This document shows positions 47,972-58,317 of a DNA stretch of 64,000 nucleotides, one piece after another (within the stretch, counting starts at the first letter, position 1; the number at the start of each line of letters is the position of its first letter). This DNA is from Yamadazyma tenuis. Its lineage: Eukaryota > Ascomycota > Pichiomycetes > Serinales > Debaryomycetaceae. The notes beneath the pieces are model-generated. The model ran no database searches. It saw only the letters and a list, made by a program, of their open reading frames with translations, and was not told the DNA's origin. Where the stretch lies: assembly GCF_029203305.1 (NCBI RefSeq), contig NC_089466.1:310001-374000 (forward strand), written 5' to 3'. The translations under genes and the position numbers were made by a program.

Positions 47972-50428
47972 ATGGGTATGTTTTACAGATCAGTATATCA
48001 CCAAAGTCATCATTGGATTAAGCCAAAAACCGCCATTTTTGTGTGACTATTTTTGTGTGATTTGCGGAGACCTCACCTCCTTTACATTTTGAATACAACT
48101 GTTACTAACAATTTGCTAGTGCCTCCCAAGAAAATGTCCTTACAGGAGTTCATCACCGATGAATGTACGTACAAATAAATGATGACACGATGCCATTGCA
48201 ATGATCGAGATCATTTTACTAACTTTATCCAAGCACTTGGTGGTTCATGGGCTGATGATGATATCGACGTGGCGTCCATATCTGTACCCACTTACCGATA
48301 CCCAGTGAATACCGGAAGACATATGGATAATGGGTACCGTGGTGGTGGCAGTGGTGGAATGAACCAAGATAATGGTCCCCCATACATTGTAAAGCTATTA
48401 AATCTACCATTAGACGTGACCGACGATTTCGTTCAGGATCTATTTAGCAGTCGGTATACCAGCTATAACAAGTTCAAAATTGTGGTAGACCCTTCTTCAA
48501 ATGTATTGGAGACTTTTGTTGTTAAAAAAGTGGCATTTGCCGAGTTGAATAATAATCTGGATATGTCCAGAGTATTAAAGTGGCAGGATTTATATTACAA
48601 GGCTAGTAAGCGGGTGATGATCGAACAAGCCAATTTTTTGGATTTTCAAGATTGCATGCGGTTTAACCAAGAGCACGCATTAGAACTCCAGAGAATCGAA
48701 GAAGACCTTGCATCAGGAAAATTGAGGCCGAATGGTGAACATGGTGGTCCTCAAAGGTCCTTTGGAGGTCATAATGAGAGATCAGATGGTTATGACAAAA
48801 TGAGACATAATAGAAATCATGGTCTGGCTTTCAACAATACTCACACGCCCATGCTAGGCCATTCTCAAACCTCTTCCTTCGGACCTGCTTTGGGTGAACT
48901 GTCTCCGACTCTAACCCCACTTCCTTCTCAACCTCACCACCCTAAAGCAAACCCTTTTGGGGCAGCGAAGCCTGTGGATATATTAGCACGCCAGCATGAA
49001 ATTGAAAAGAAGTTAATCACCATTAACCACACAACCATTCGAACCATTAAACCCGAAGATGACAAATCAATTGTTGCCTCTCCACCAAAAGCATCTCCAA
49101 AGGTTTCCAAATCCTCGATATCAACAAGTGCATCTCAGACCAAAGAAGATGAGCCAAGCAAGGAAAGTAAATATCGCCCTGCTCCAATTGCTCAATTACA
49201 AACCAATGGGTTGAGCTTGGCTGAACTATTGAGTAGTAAACCCCAAGCAGATCTGGATTTAAGGCACAATTCTCCGAAAGCTCCCATTCTTAAACCCGTG
49301 ATCTTGAAGAAGAAACAACCGACTACTCCAATTCCAAAAGAAGAACCGGTAGTTGAACCAACTGCAACAGAAAAAGAAGAGTCAAAACCAGTAGAAAAAG
49401 AAGAAATAATACCCAAGACTGAACCTCCAACTGACAAGGAAATGATAAATGCAGGACCTAAACCCAAGACTGAAACCAGGAATGAGAAATCTTTGGAGGC
49501 AACTGGAAATCACGAGAAGGAGAGACCTACACGTTCTAATTTGCTTGGCGAAGGACGTCACAGCACAAGAGGAAGAGGGTCTAATAATTACCTGAGGTCT
49601 CAAGAGGTAAGACCAAGGAGGATGCGTGACTTTCCAACCAGCAGAAGGTATAGCAGGGAGAATGGTGAGAGAAAGCCTTTGGATCCTGAAACAAGGAAAG
49701 AATCTCAGCCTTTTATTGCAACCCATAAAGAATATGAGAGTGGTCTTACAAGTGATGATAAAGTGGCTCGTGCTATTGAGCAAAGCTCTCAAGAGAGAAT
49801 CAAGTTTTTGAGAAATAAAAGTGATGGCAAGTCAAGAGGTGGTCGAAAGGACAAGTATCCAGGACGTCCCAAAGATAAGGCCTTCAAGACTAGGTCTAAT
49901 AGCATTGAAGGAAAAGATACATCAAACAGTACATCATTAATTGATACAACTGAAGGTGCAAAAGATCCTGCCGTGGATATTAAATCAGAGTCAGTAGATG
50001 TCTCTAAACCAGAATCGAAAGAGGAAGCCCCAGGAAGACCATCAAAACCAAATCCAAGAAGAAAGTCTAGAAACTCCCCAAGAAGTTTTTCTAAACCAAC
50101 TGATTCAAAAGAAACCCCGGAAAGTGAAACCAAAGGTAAAGGAAATGTTGAGCCAAAGTCTGATGAGAAATTAAAATCAGAGGGTGCCGGTAATGTCGAT
50201 CATGAAAGGGCAGAGAATTTGGAAGGTAACGAATCTGGAGCTGAAGGTCATGAGAATTCATTCCGTGGAAGAGGAGGGAGAGGTGGAAGAGGAGGAAGAG
50301 CTAGAGGAAGGGGTAGAGCTAGAGGAAGAGCTAGAGGAAACTTCAACCTTCATTACACAAGAAGGCGCGAGAATGAAGGCGACGGTAAAACTGAACCTCA
50401 ACAAAAGGCTGAGCCCCATACAGAGTAA
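47972..50428 (+). CDS. TIF3: Translation initiation factor eIF4B (Tif3), two introns
   Basis: Three exons: 47972-47975, 48120-48164 and 48234-50428, giving 747 residues. The spliced N-terminus reads MVPPKKMSLQEFITDE, followed by SLGGSWADDDID, closely matching the eIF4B start (a PPKK motif, then GSSWAEED in S. cerevisiae Tif3). An RRM follows at about residues 75-165 (PPYIVKLLNLPLDVTDDFV, then VVKKVAFAEL). The middle is a long Ser/Pro/Lys/Glu-rich disordered region. The C-terminus is an RGG-type RNA-binding tail (GRGGRGGRGGRARGRGRA). It is much longer than S. cerevisiae Tif3 (436), and lacks the repeats of that protein. eIF4B stimulates eIF4A helicase activity and 40S recruitment. Confidence 0.82.
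47976..48119 (+). other. TIF3 intron 1 (144 nt)
   Basis: Donor GTATGT follows a 4-base first coding exon (ATGG). Branch point TACTAAC is at 48103-48109, acceptor TTGCTAG. Phase 1; it splits the second codon (G|TG, Val). Confidence 0.88.
48165..48233 (+). other. TIF3 intron 2 (69 nt)
   Basis: Donor GTACGT, branch point TACTAAC at 48217-48223, acceptor ATCCAAG. It splits a serine codon (T|CA) and is separated from intron 1 by a 45-base exon. Confidence 0.88.
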
Positions 50429-50567
50429 AAAAGTTTATAGTTAATGTAAGATAGAAGCCTTAATAACTCGACTGCAATTAATTGTCTTATTACAAAAACC
50501 TGAATAAATAAATACTATTATGTGAACTGAAATGATTTTGTGGTTTGTCTTCTTGCTGGATGAGTCT

Positions 50568-51884
50568 TCACAATAAACCACTGTCTTTCAAAGAATTCTC
50601 CAAGATAGTCTCTTTAACGGCTGCAAATACCAACTCGATATTAGAAGTATCCGTTGCTTGGGTGACGTGAGGATAAATGTTAAGACCTGAACGGCTGACT
50701 TGAGTAAACCGCCACAAGATATATTTCGCAGCCTTGTTAATGTTATTTCCTCCACTATAATCAGGGAAATAATTTTCCAAAGGTGAATATGGTAATTTTT
50801 CAGCAAACACATCAATTTTATTCAAGAACAACACTATTGATGTCCGAGCAAACCATCTGGAGTTCACCACACTATCAAATAATGTTAATGATTCTTCCAA
50901 TCTATTTTGACTGTTTTCTTCCAATAGTACTTGATCGTATTCAGAAAGGGCCACACAGAATATAATTAATGTTACATTGTCAAAGCAATGGATCCATTTT
51001 TTACGTTCCGACCTCTGTCCTCCAACATCATACATATGGATCGGTAAACCAGGACCCATCAGAAACCTGAAATCATAAATACCAGACGTTTTCTTTCTGG
51101 TTCTTAATATATCATTTGTAGTAGGAATGTAATTCTTCTTGGTGATACGCATAATATCTGATAAAAAGTAATTGGAAGAATCAATCAAATAGAAATCTGC
51201 CAGGTGATACTTGATGAATTCCTTGACTTTAGGGTTGGAATAGGCCTTGTTAATTTTTAATGCAATTTGTTCGTTGAAAGGATCTTTGGAGTTAATATTC
51301 ACTTCGTAATCGAGTATGTCGTTTAAATCATTATAGGACAACAAAGTGTCATCTTTGTCCTTTTCACTTGCATCTTCGACCTTGCGAATCAATTGTGGTT
51401 CCAAGTCGACAATGGCATTGATTATCAGTTTGATACAATCCATGACATTCTTGTACACAAATGGTTTATATTCCAAGAGTTCTTCCTTGCTGTAACCATT
51501 CTGATGTAAAATCTTCATTTGCTTAACAATGGTAGACTTTCCACTTTCACCAGAACCCAACAACAACACCTTTACTTCTTTATTCAACTGGTTACCAGCT
51601 TGATTGTTATTACCGGTGGGGAGGCCGGAACCGGCCGATTCGCTATTCCCCAACTGGTTCTTTTCGTTATAGCGAGTTGAATCATCATTACTCGAATCGC
51701 TAGAATTGTTATGTTCTTTGGTGGCCGGAATGACCACAGGACCCGAAACAGCCTCGGATTGACGAGTTCTTGCGATCGTGGTATTAGTATGACTCTGACC
51801 TGACGCCTTTAGATTGGTATTAACCTTTGATTGAGCACCGGAACCGGCTGGTGCATCAGAAGACTTGGAAACACACGCTCCCAT
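50568..51884 (-). CDS. GPA2: G-protein alpha subunit Gpa2 (nutrient/cAMP signalling)
   Basis: A 438-residue G-alpha. Met-Gly-Ala-Cys at the start allows N-myristoylation (Gly2) and palmitoylation (Cys4). A Ser/Asn-rich insert precedes the P-loop GSGESGKST (residues 110-118). Switch I is [12 protein letters not shown], switch II has the catalytic Gln in [18 protein letters not shown], and the guanine-specific motif is LFLNKIDVF. The SAK-type ATQATDT-like TQATDTSNI motif follows. The stretches [28 protein letters not shown] and [10 protein letters not shown], and the ending LKDSGLL, are those of Gpa2 rather than the pheromone-pathway Gpa1. Gpa2 works with Gpr1 to activate adenylate cyclase. ATG at 51882-51884. 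Confidence 0.9.
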   Translation of the reverse strand: MGACVSKSSDAPAGSGAQSKVNTNLKASGQSHTNTTIARTRQSEAVSGPVVIPATKEHNNSSDSSNDDSTRYNEKNQLGNSESAGSGLPTGNNNQAGNQLNKEVKVLLLGSGESGKSTIVKQMKILHQNGYSKEELLEYKPFVYKNVMDCIKLIINAIVDLEPQLIRKVEDASEKDKDDTLLSYNDLNDILDYEVNINSKDPFNEQIALKINKAYSNPKVKEFIKYHLADFYLIDSSNYFLSDIMRITKKNYIPTTNDILRTRKKTSGIYDFRFLMGPGLPIHMYDVGGQRSERKKWIHCFDNVTLIIFCVALSEYDQVLLEENSQNRLEESLTLFDSVVNSRWFARTSIVLFLNKIDVFAEKLPYSPLENYFPDYSGGNNINKAAKYILWRFTQVSRSGLNIYPHVTQATDTSNIELVFAAVKETILENSLKDSGLL

Positions 51885-52625
51885 ATTTCTCTCTTACACA
51901 GATGTAAAGGATCTGAGATTATTGAAAAAGGCAAAAACGACCTTAAAAAATCGCTCCCAAAATTAATTTCGTATTATCAAACGGGAGGGTCAAGTGGGTT
52001 TTATATTTTCCTTGAAAAATTTTGACCATTATGAATTTCCTCACTGGCCAAAACTCAAAATGCCAGTCGAGCCAGTGGTCTATGTACACGAAAAAAATAC
52101 CTTATGACTATTTTTTCCCAAAGCATGACCTCTGGCACTTTACGCCAACAAGATAAAGAGGGGGCACACTTTGTACAAACAGAGCTACTATTTATATCCG
52201 CTTATTCCTAAATAATATATGTTGTAGTCCCGTGAGCTCCCGCCTTGAGTGATACTCGCGTGCCTCGTCTATGTATGACAGAATAAATGCCTAATGATAC
52301 AAAAAAGTAGGTATACAGTATTTGGCTTTACAAGCTGAATCATGGCTACGGGTGCTCATATTTGACATATATATGGCATGTTTTTTTATTTTTTAGCCAA
52401 AGATCTGATCTTCTATTCGCTTACATTTGTGCTTCCCTTGATTCGTGAATTTTGCAGCAACTGATAGGTGAGCGATATGAAATTTAACAAGTATTTGCGG
52501 AATAATGTGTGAACAGCCGATTTCGGGCTCGTAGTCTTGGCGATAGTACCTTGAGAAGGCATTGCAATAAACAACTAATATTAGGTTTTAATACAACCAG
52601 CAAGCAAAAAATAATTGAACCAAAC
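51885..52625. promoter_or_regulatory. GPA2 promoter region
   Basis: 741 bases, AT-rich, between GPA2 start and the tRNA gene. No open frame or repeat of note. Confidence 0.45.
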
Positions 52626-52697
52626 TAGCGCCGCCCGGTTTCGATCCGGGGACATCAGGGTTATGAGCCCTGCGCGCTTCCACTGCGCCACGGCGCT
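52626..52697 (-). tRNA. Initiator tRNA-Met (CAU)
   Basis: 72 nt, intronless, no encoded CCA. It folds as a cloverleaf with an A1-U72 terminal pair, D-arm GCGCAGUGGAAGCGC, anticodon stem CAGGG/CCCUG around CUCAUAA, and a T-stem CCCGG/CCGGG whose loop starts AUCG instead of TUCG. The A1-U72 pair and the A54 loop are the initiator hallmarks, and the sequence is almost identical to the yeast initiator tRNA. Confidence 0.97.
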
Positions 52698-54028
52698 CAA
52701 TCTTAAATTTATTTGGGCTCACTTTGTCACGAAAATAATGTGGAAAAGCAATAAAGAATTAGGTAACACTTATGATAATTTTGTTGTATACATGAGGGTC
52801 TAAGAAGCAGTACTTGCTCCATAGCATAAGAAATATTTACCGATCAGTTACCTGTATACTGATGAATGCTATAAATAACTGACATTTGATTTACACTGTT
52901 TCACTTGTGAGCGCTTAACTAGTCTCGTTTAGGCAGAAATAGCTAAACCAAGTTTCATTTCAAACTGCAAATCACCCCACTCTCCAAACTTTTAATGCAT
53001 TTGTCGTATATGACAAAGGGTTTACATTACAGGTAGCTCCTACCGGAAACCCCATTGGGAAGCTAGTTTGGTACTGGTATATGAAACTCTATTTCAAGAT
53101 GCACTTCATCACCATTCAAGTATAAGGAGCAAGTGGATCACGTTGTTACTAATGAGGGGATTGGAACCAGAACATGCTAAGCTTAATGAAACACATGCTT
53201 CATATCCTCAGCCATGGAGGGGCATGTTAGAGTGATCTTTCAATATTTGTAGCAATAGTTAATGTTCTCAATAAGGCAGTATAATATACTTTTACTAAAT
53301 AATATTTAGGATACAGCTTCAGATAGCTAGAAGGTTTTTCGCACATTGATGCGGCGTGCAAATAGGAAGACTAAAGTTCTATCGTACAGACTCAAAGCCG
53401 AATACCATTGATACACTACAGGGTGCATTTTCCCACAAACATATTTGAAGAGATACTCTAGCAGACATTAGCATTCAGTTCCTTTAGAGAAAAGTTCGAT
53501 TCGCTAACACCATAGCGTGTCTCGTTTAGTCAACGCACACGTCCCGGCCCGGATCGGGGATCCCATTTGCACCCAACGGACGTAAATATTTCTTAAACTA
53601 CTAGTTATAGGCATAAGTTACACCAACGGGCGGACAATCAGGAGTATATACTGACAGATGCATATACTGGACACACACACATTCACAAGCTCATGAATGC
53701 TTCATGAATATCTGTTTAGTACTAGTGTATGTGAACTAAGTACAAGCCGCACCCAGTATTGTTGATGGACCTAGTTCAGGCCTCTGATAGTTGACCCAAA
53801 ACAAAATTCAGAGATTTACCTGATCTCTGCATTTATGTTCAACATCCACAATCCTTATTGCATCTCATATATACAAAGGGTTTCCAGAAAAGTCTGTGAT
53901 AAAGTCATCTATTACTAGAAATTACTAATAATGTGTAATGAGCACTCCGATTTATCAATTTGGCTCAACTTGCGGATACTTTTTCGAACACTCTATCGCT
54001 CATCGCGTTAATAATAATTCCGCTGAAC
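52698..54028. other. Gene-poor 1.3-kb stretch between tRNA-iMet and the MFS gene
   Basis: No credible ORF or RNA gene. A small hairpin GGTAGCTCCTACC lies at 53032-53044. A Yap1-type site is at 53922-53928. tRNA flanks are favoured Ty-element targets in yeast, but I see no LTR ends or target-site duplication. Confidence 0.45.
53922..53928 (+). promoter_or_regulatory. Candidate Yap1/Cap1 element (TTACTAA) upstream of MFS gene
   Basis: A perfect TTACTAA 101 bases before the ATG, preceded 10 bases upstream by the near-match TTACTAG. Such sites mediate Cap1 control of MFS efflux genes in related yeasts. A seven-base site can occur by chance. Confidence 0.4.
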
Positions 54029-55570
54029 ATGTCGGAAGCTCGCTCTATTGAAAGCACAGATGACACACGCAAAGAGTCAGAAGACTTGGCATCTCCCATA
54101 CCTAGCCCCACTCCAGATGAGATTGGACTTCTAAGAGAAATCGTATTCGTGGGTCTTGTGGTGGGAACTCAATTGTTGACGCAGGCCTCCTTGGCACAAA
54201 CAATTATTACCGTTGGAACTCTTAGTAAAGATTTTGATGTCACAGACAGCCCAGGTGAACAATCTTGGTTTACAGCTGCCTTCTCGTTAACGGTGGGTAC
54301 CTTCATCTTAATTTCTGGAAGGCTTGGTGATTTGTTTGGGTATAAAAAGATATTCGTATCAGCTTACTGTTTCTTATCATTAAGCAGTCTAATAACTGGC
54401 TTCACCGTGTATACCCACTCGGTCGTCTTCTTCGATGTCATGAGAAGTCTTCAAGGGTTGGGGTTTTCTTTGGCCTTCCCTAATGCGCTTGCCATTTTTG
54501 GACACTACTATCCAATGGGTCCCAAGAGAATCTTATTCATGTGCTTATTTGGGGCGGTAGCCCCTGGTGGGTTTGTTATTGGAAGTTTATTCAATACCAC
54601 CATCGTCAACCATGCGTGGTGGCCTTGGGGTTTCTGGGTATTAGCCATCGTGGCTTTGGTGGTGGCATTTACATCATTTTTTGTTATTCCCAAGAATATC
54701 GTGAACAATTCATCTCACAGAGGAGGGTTTGATTGGGTTGGCTCGGTGACTGGTGTGTGTGGTCTTATTCTCATCAATTTTGCCTTTAACCAGGGCCCTA
54801 ATGTTGGTTGGGACAAACCCTACGTGTATGTTTTATTGATTGTGGGATTTCTCTTTGTTGGAGCATTTTTCGTGGTTGAGAGAAAGGTTAAAAACCCTTT
54901 GGTGCCCAAGGAGGTGATGAGAGGTGAAACTGGGTTTGTTTTAGGGTGCATTGCTGCTGGTTGGTCCAGTTTTGGTATCTGGCTTTTTTACACCGCCAGA
55001 TTTCTCTCAGTATTGGACCTTCTTTCACCTATGCAAGTAACCGTTCGGTATATCACTGTGCTCCCCATGGGAATAGCTGCTGCTGGTCTCACTGCGGTTT
55101 TACTTCCAAAAATAAATGTGTCTTACATCATGATTATTGCCATGACTGCTTTTCTTGTTTGCAATGTATTGATAGGGAATAGACCTGTTGGGCAAGTGTA
55201 CTGGGCACAAAATTTTGTATCTTTCCTCATTGGTCCATTTGGAATGGATATGAGTTTTCCAGCAGCTACTGTCATATTGTCCCATAGTTTCCCCAAGCAC
55301 CAACAAGGTGTGGCGGCGTCATTAGTTTCCACAATCGTAAACTACTCCATCTCAATTGGTCTAGGACTTGCAGGAACCGTCGAGTACTACACCGTAAAGG
55401 GACAACCAGATACTTTTGAAGTGACAGAAAGAGGAATCCGTAGAGCCTTCTACATGGGCATGGGACTCGGAGGCTTAGGAGTTGTGACAGCTATTGTATT
55501 TATTTTCTATGAAAGGGCTAAAGACAAAAGGAAAGAAAAGGCCAGTAGTGATGCAAAAGAGCATTCTTAA
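54029..55570 (+). CDS. MFS transporter, DHA2 family (Atr1/YMR279C-like)
   Basis: A 513-residue, about 14-span MFS protein of the DHA2 group. Motif A is seen as LISGRLGDLFGYKK, and family stretches include QTIITVGTLSKDF, SFPAATVILSHSFPKHQQG and ASLVSTIVNYSISIGLGLAGTVE. Relatives in S. cerevisiae include the boron/aminotriazole exporter Atr1 and the related transporters YMR279C and YOR378W. The substrate cannot be assigned. The tail is Lys-rich. The ATG at 54029 is chosen; the frame starts with TTG 23 codons before. It is convergent with the hydrolase gene, 112 bases from it. Confidence 0.82.
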   Translation: MSEARSIESTDDTRKESEDLASPIPSPTPDEIGLLREIVFVGLVVGTQLLTQASLAQTIITVGTLSKDFDVTDSPGEQSWFTAAFSLTVGTFILISGRLGDLFGYKKIFVSAYCFLSLSSLITGFTVYTHSVVFFDVMRSLQGLGFSLAFPNALAIFGHYYPMGPKRILFMCLFGAVAPGGFVIGSLFNTTIVNHAWWPWGFWVLAIVALVVAFTSFFVIPKNIVNNSSHRGGFDWVGSVTGVCGLILINFAFNQGPNVGWDKPYVYVLLIVGFLFVGAFFVVERKVKNPLVPKEVMRGETGFVLGCIAAGWSSFGIWLFYTARFLSVLDLLSPMQVTVRYITVLPMGIAAAGLTAVLLPKINVSYIMIIAMTAFLVCNVLIGNRPVGQVYWAQNFVSFLIGPFGMDMSFPAATVILSHSFPKHQQGVAASLVSTIVNYSISIGLGLAGTVEYYTVKGQPDTFEVTERGIRRAFYMGMGLGGLGVVTAIVFIFYERAKDKRKEKASSDAKEHS

Positions 55571-55682
55571 TCTCCATTTGTAGCTAATCGAAGAACAATG
55601 TCATTAAACAAAAATAGAAAACAGTGTTATGTACTGTTATAAGATACATATATATATTTGAAAAGCTAATGAAAAGGCAAGT

Positions 55683-56588
55683 TTAAATGATGTTATACTC
55701 TTTAGCAAATGCCACGATATTTTCTGCAACTTCAGGAGCATGACTGATCCCAGCAAAGTGTCCGCCTGGAATATCAACCAATTTGACGTTCTTGGAGTCT
55801 CTCTTAAAAGCTTCCTGGCCTGCCTTAGGGAAAATGAAGTCATTAACTCCCCAAATGACTAAAATTGGAACATTTGAAGTACGAAAGTACTGGTGAAACA
55901 CAGGATACTTCTTGACATTGTTTCGGTAATCTGTGAACAAAGTCAATTGGTTGTGGGTGGTGTTGGGATATTCACTTAAAAGTTGAAAGTCAACAACAGG
56001 ACCCTCAGGATCAACCCTGCTTAAATCCTCTTCACCATCGAAGTACTGAGAATGATAAGGCTCATAGGTAAGGAAAAGCTTGGTCAATTCAGCATTGATA
56101 CTTTCCAATTGGCTACTTTCTTTTGGTGTTAAACTAGGCTTTTCAACCAACTCCCAGACTATTCTCAAAGGGTCCCAAAATTCTTGAAGTGCATCCTCGT
56201 ATGCATTTCCGTTTTGACTAATGATGGACGAAACCTCATATTTTGGGTCGAGTGCCAATCGGAACCCCACCGGAGCACCGTAGTCGAAGACATAGACGCT
56301 GAATTTGGTGATTTTCAACTCATCTAATAATAAGCTTACTGTCTCAGCAAGCGCATCAAAGGACAAGTTGAAGTCTTCAGGCAACTTGGTCTGACCAAAA
56401 GCTGGTAAGTCAGGAGCAATTATATGGAACTTATCATTTAATAAGGGAATTATTTGGGCATATTGCCTAGACGAACTCGGGAATCCGTGTAAAAGAAGCA
56501 AAATTGGTTTCGACTTGCAGCCACTTTCTCTATAGAAAATTTCGACTCCGTTGGAGAGCTTGGTAGTTTTGAAAGTAGTGGTGGACAT
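55683..56588 (-). CDS. Alpha/beta hydrolase, epoxide hydrolase / haloalkane dehalogenase type
   Basis: A 301-residue alpha/beta hydrolase. Oxyanion motif HGFPSSS (His34), nucleophile Asp102 in VFDYGAPVGFR, acid Asp250 in WGVNDFIF and His277 in GGHFAGISH form a Asp-Asp-His triad, as in epoxide hydrolases and haloalkane dehalogenases rather than esterases (which use Ser). Lacking a signal peptide, it should be cytosolic. The substrate is unknown. A TATA box lies about 70 bases upstream. Convergent with an MFS transporter, and the upstream region has Yap1-type sites. The ATG at 56586-56588 is used; the longer frame begins with TTG. Confidence 0.82.
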   Translation of the reverse strand: MSTTTFKTTKLSNGVEIFYRESGCKSKPILLLLHGFPSSSRQYAQIIPLLNDKFHIIAPDLPAFGQTKLPEDFNLSFDALAETVSLLLDELKITKFSVYVFDYGAPVGFRLALDPKYEVSSIISQNGNAYEDALQEFWDPLRIVWELVEKPSLTPKESSQLESINAELTKLFLTYEPYHSQYFDGEEDLSRVDPEGPVVDFQLLSEYPNTTHNQLTLFTDYRNNVKKYPVFHQYFRTSNVPILVIWGVNDFIFPKAGQEAFKRDSKNVKLVDIPGGHFAGISHAPEVAENIVAFAKEYNII

Positions 56589-57165
56589 CGGTTGTTTCGG
56601 AAAGATCAATTGACTTTTGAAGTGAATTGTATCCTAATTGAACGGAACTCTCTTCTCTTTATATAGTGTGAAACTGGCCGGAAGTATGCACGGATAGCAT
56701 GGGTGATGAGAAATCATACAACCCCACTATGAAAATATAATGGTTTCGAGCCCAAGGCTGACTAATGAACATGGTTTCGAGCCCAAGGATTACTAATCAT
56801 CTGGCCCCAAATCTCATACACGGTAACTCCTTTTGAATATAGATATATTGGAATGGAGACACACAAAAGCATGAAAATGGAGTCAATATACACTGCTGAA
56901 GAACCAACATTGCAAGGAGGATGACTAATTGTGGATTAGTGATGAATAAACCTCGATAATTGCGTCTTCTGTTTCCCCAATCACCTTGTATCTTAGTCTT
57001 GCTGTATATTCCATATAATCTAGATTACATAGAGAAGTGGTTGTATTCACAGACAAGAAATTGAACGAATCCAGCTTTTAATCCCCTCTCTTAATATGGC
57101 TGCTTTGCATCGATCGCAAAATGTAACTGGAATCGCGAAGTCTGAACATTTTTGACGCAGCCCAA
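56589..57165. promoter_or_regulatory. Divergent promoter region, hydrolase and ULP1
   Basis: 577 bases. On the minus strand TATATAAA (56658-56665) lies about 70 bases before the hydrolase ATG. It contains the 31-bp tandem repeat (56740-56801) and three Yap1-type sites: TGACTAA at 56759-56765, TTACTAA at 56790-56796 and TGACTAA at 56922-56928. No gene is seen. Confidence 0.6.
56740..56801. repeat. 31-bp tandem repeat carrying Yap1-type sites
   Basis: Two adjacent 31-base units. The first 18 bases (ATGGTTTCGAGCCCAAGG) are identical; the last 13 differ at four positions. The variable half holds TGACTAA in the first unit and TTACTAA in the second, both functional Yap1-type core variants. Confidence 0.8.
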
Positions 57166-58317
57166 ATGCTATCTAGAATATATAGATACGTTCGAAAAGA
57201 AGAGCGGACGCCTTCACCATCTGAGATCACCAATGGTCAAACTGACAGAACATTTGATCCAGAAGTTGAAGAAATTGATGAAGTCGATTTACTTGCCGAT
57301 GAGCTAGAAGGTGATTCTCTCATTATCGACGAATCCCGTTCAGGACCTATCTACAATCATATACTTCGACCCCAACAATATGGAACATCTTTTGCCAATG
57401 CTGTCGACTTTAAATCAGATTCCGACTTCAAACTTGTAAAGTTCAACTCCGAAGTGGACCTTTTCCCCAAAATTACCAAATTGAAGAATGAGTATGAAAC
57501 AAAGATTAACAAGTTCTATTTACCAGATTTACACAGACTCGAGAAGAAAGTGCCAAGTGGTGTCATATCAGATGAAAGATTTAAATACTCCGTTGACTAC
57601 AAACTCCAGGAGGTTGAAGACGAAAAGAAAGAAAAGGTGAGCAAGGTTGTACCTTTGTCTCCTGAACAATTACAAGAAGTCAATAAAGCATTGCGTGATC
57701 ACAATTCTCAAAGGGTGGTTGTTTCCAATTACCAAATAGACATAACGGTAAGGGACATTCAAACTTTAAGACCCCAACAATGGTTAAATGATAATATAAT
57801 AGATTACTACTTCAATCTCATTTCAGATCAAAATTCTGACTATTACAGCTGGACCAGCCATTTCTATACAACATTACAAGAGAGAGGATATGATGGGGTT
57901 AGACGATGGTCCAAAAGGCGGAAATTGAACCTTTTTGAAAAGAAGCTCATATTCATACCTATCAACATTAGTTCAACTCATTGGGCATTATCCATTATCA
58001 ATAACCAAAACAAGACTATCGAATACTTTGATTCATTGAGGATAATCAGTGGAGAATTCTCTGGCCTTTATTTGATTAAATCATATATGGAAGGGGAGGT
58101 TATAAGGCTTGGAGCTCTGGTTGATATAAGCGAGTATAGGTTTCTTCCAAACTCCCAAGTCCCTCAACAGAAAAATGGATTTGACTGTGGTGTTTTTACT
58201 TGTATCTGTGCTAACTACTTATCACAGTCCAAGGGTTTAGATTATAGTCAAAAGGATATGCCCATATTCCGTCACAGAATGATTTACGAGATATTACATG
58301 GAAAATTACTAAAGTAA
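57166..58317 (+). CDS. ULP1: SUMO protease Ulp1
   Basis: A 383-residue C48-family protease. The catalytic domain (about residues 180-383) has His272 (SSTHWALS), Asp289 (EYFDSLR), a Gln in the QQKNGFDCG stretch and nucleophile Cys341 (GFDCGVF). The His-Asp spacing of 17 equals that of S. cerevisiae Ulp1 (514-531). Substrate-binding LRPQQWLNDNIIDYYFNLI is present. It matures Smt3 and deconjugates SUMO at the nuclear pore. The N-terminal region is much shorter than in S. cerevisiae (621 residues total), so the pore-anchoring part is reduced. ATG at 57166. Confidence 0.9.
   Translation: MLSRIYRYVRKEERTPSPSEITNGQTDRTFDPEVEEIDEVDLLADELEGDSLIIDESRSGPIYNHILRPQQYGTSFANAVDFKSDSDFKLVKFNSEVDLFPKITKLKNEYETKINKFYLPDLHRLEKKVPSGVISDERFKYSVDYKLQEVEDEKKEKVSKVVPLSPEQLQEVNKALRDHNSQRVVVSNYQIDITVRDIQTLRPQQWLNDNIIDYYFNLISDQNSDYYSWTSHFYTTLQERGYDGVRRWSKRRKLNLFEKKLIFIPINISSTHWALSIINNQNKTIEYFDSLRIISGEFSGLYLIKSYMEGEVIRLGALVDISEYRFLPNSQVPQQKNGFDCGVFTCICANYLSQSKGLDYSQKDMPIFRHRMIYEILHGKLLK

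Noticed and set aside
47805..48092. 95-codon frame overlapping the TIF3 start
   Set aside because: It runs through TIF3 exon 1 and intron 1 in another frame; the spliced TIF3 model explains the region.
50568..51884. Assignment of the G-alpha gene as the pheromone-pathway GPA1/CAG1
   Set aside because: The segments around [26 protein letters not shown] and LKDSGLL match Gpa2, not Gpa1.
52698..54028. Ty/LTR remnant next to the tRNA gene
   Set aside because: No TG...CA-ended repeat, primer-binding site or target-site duplication could be found by eye.
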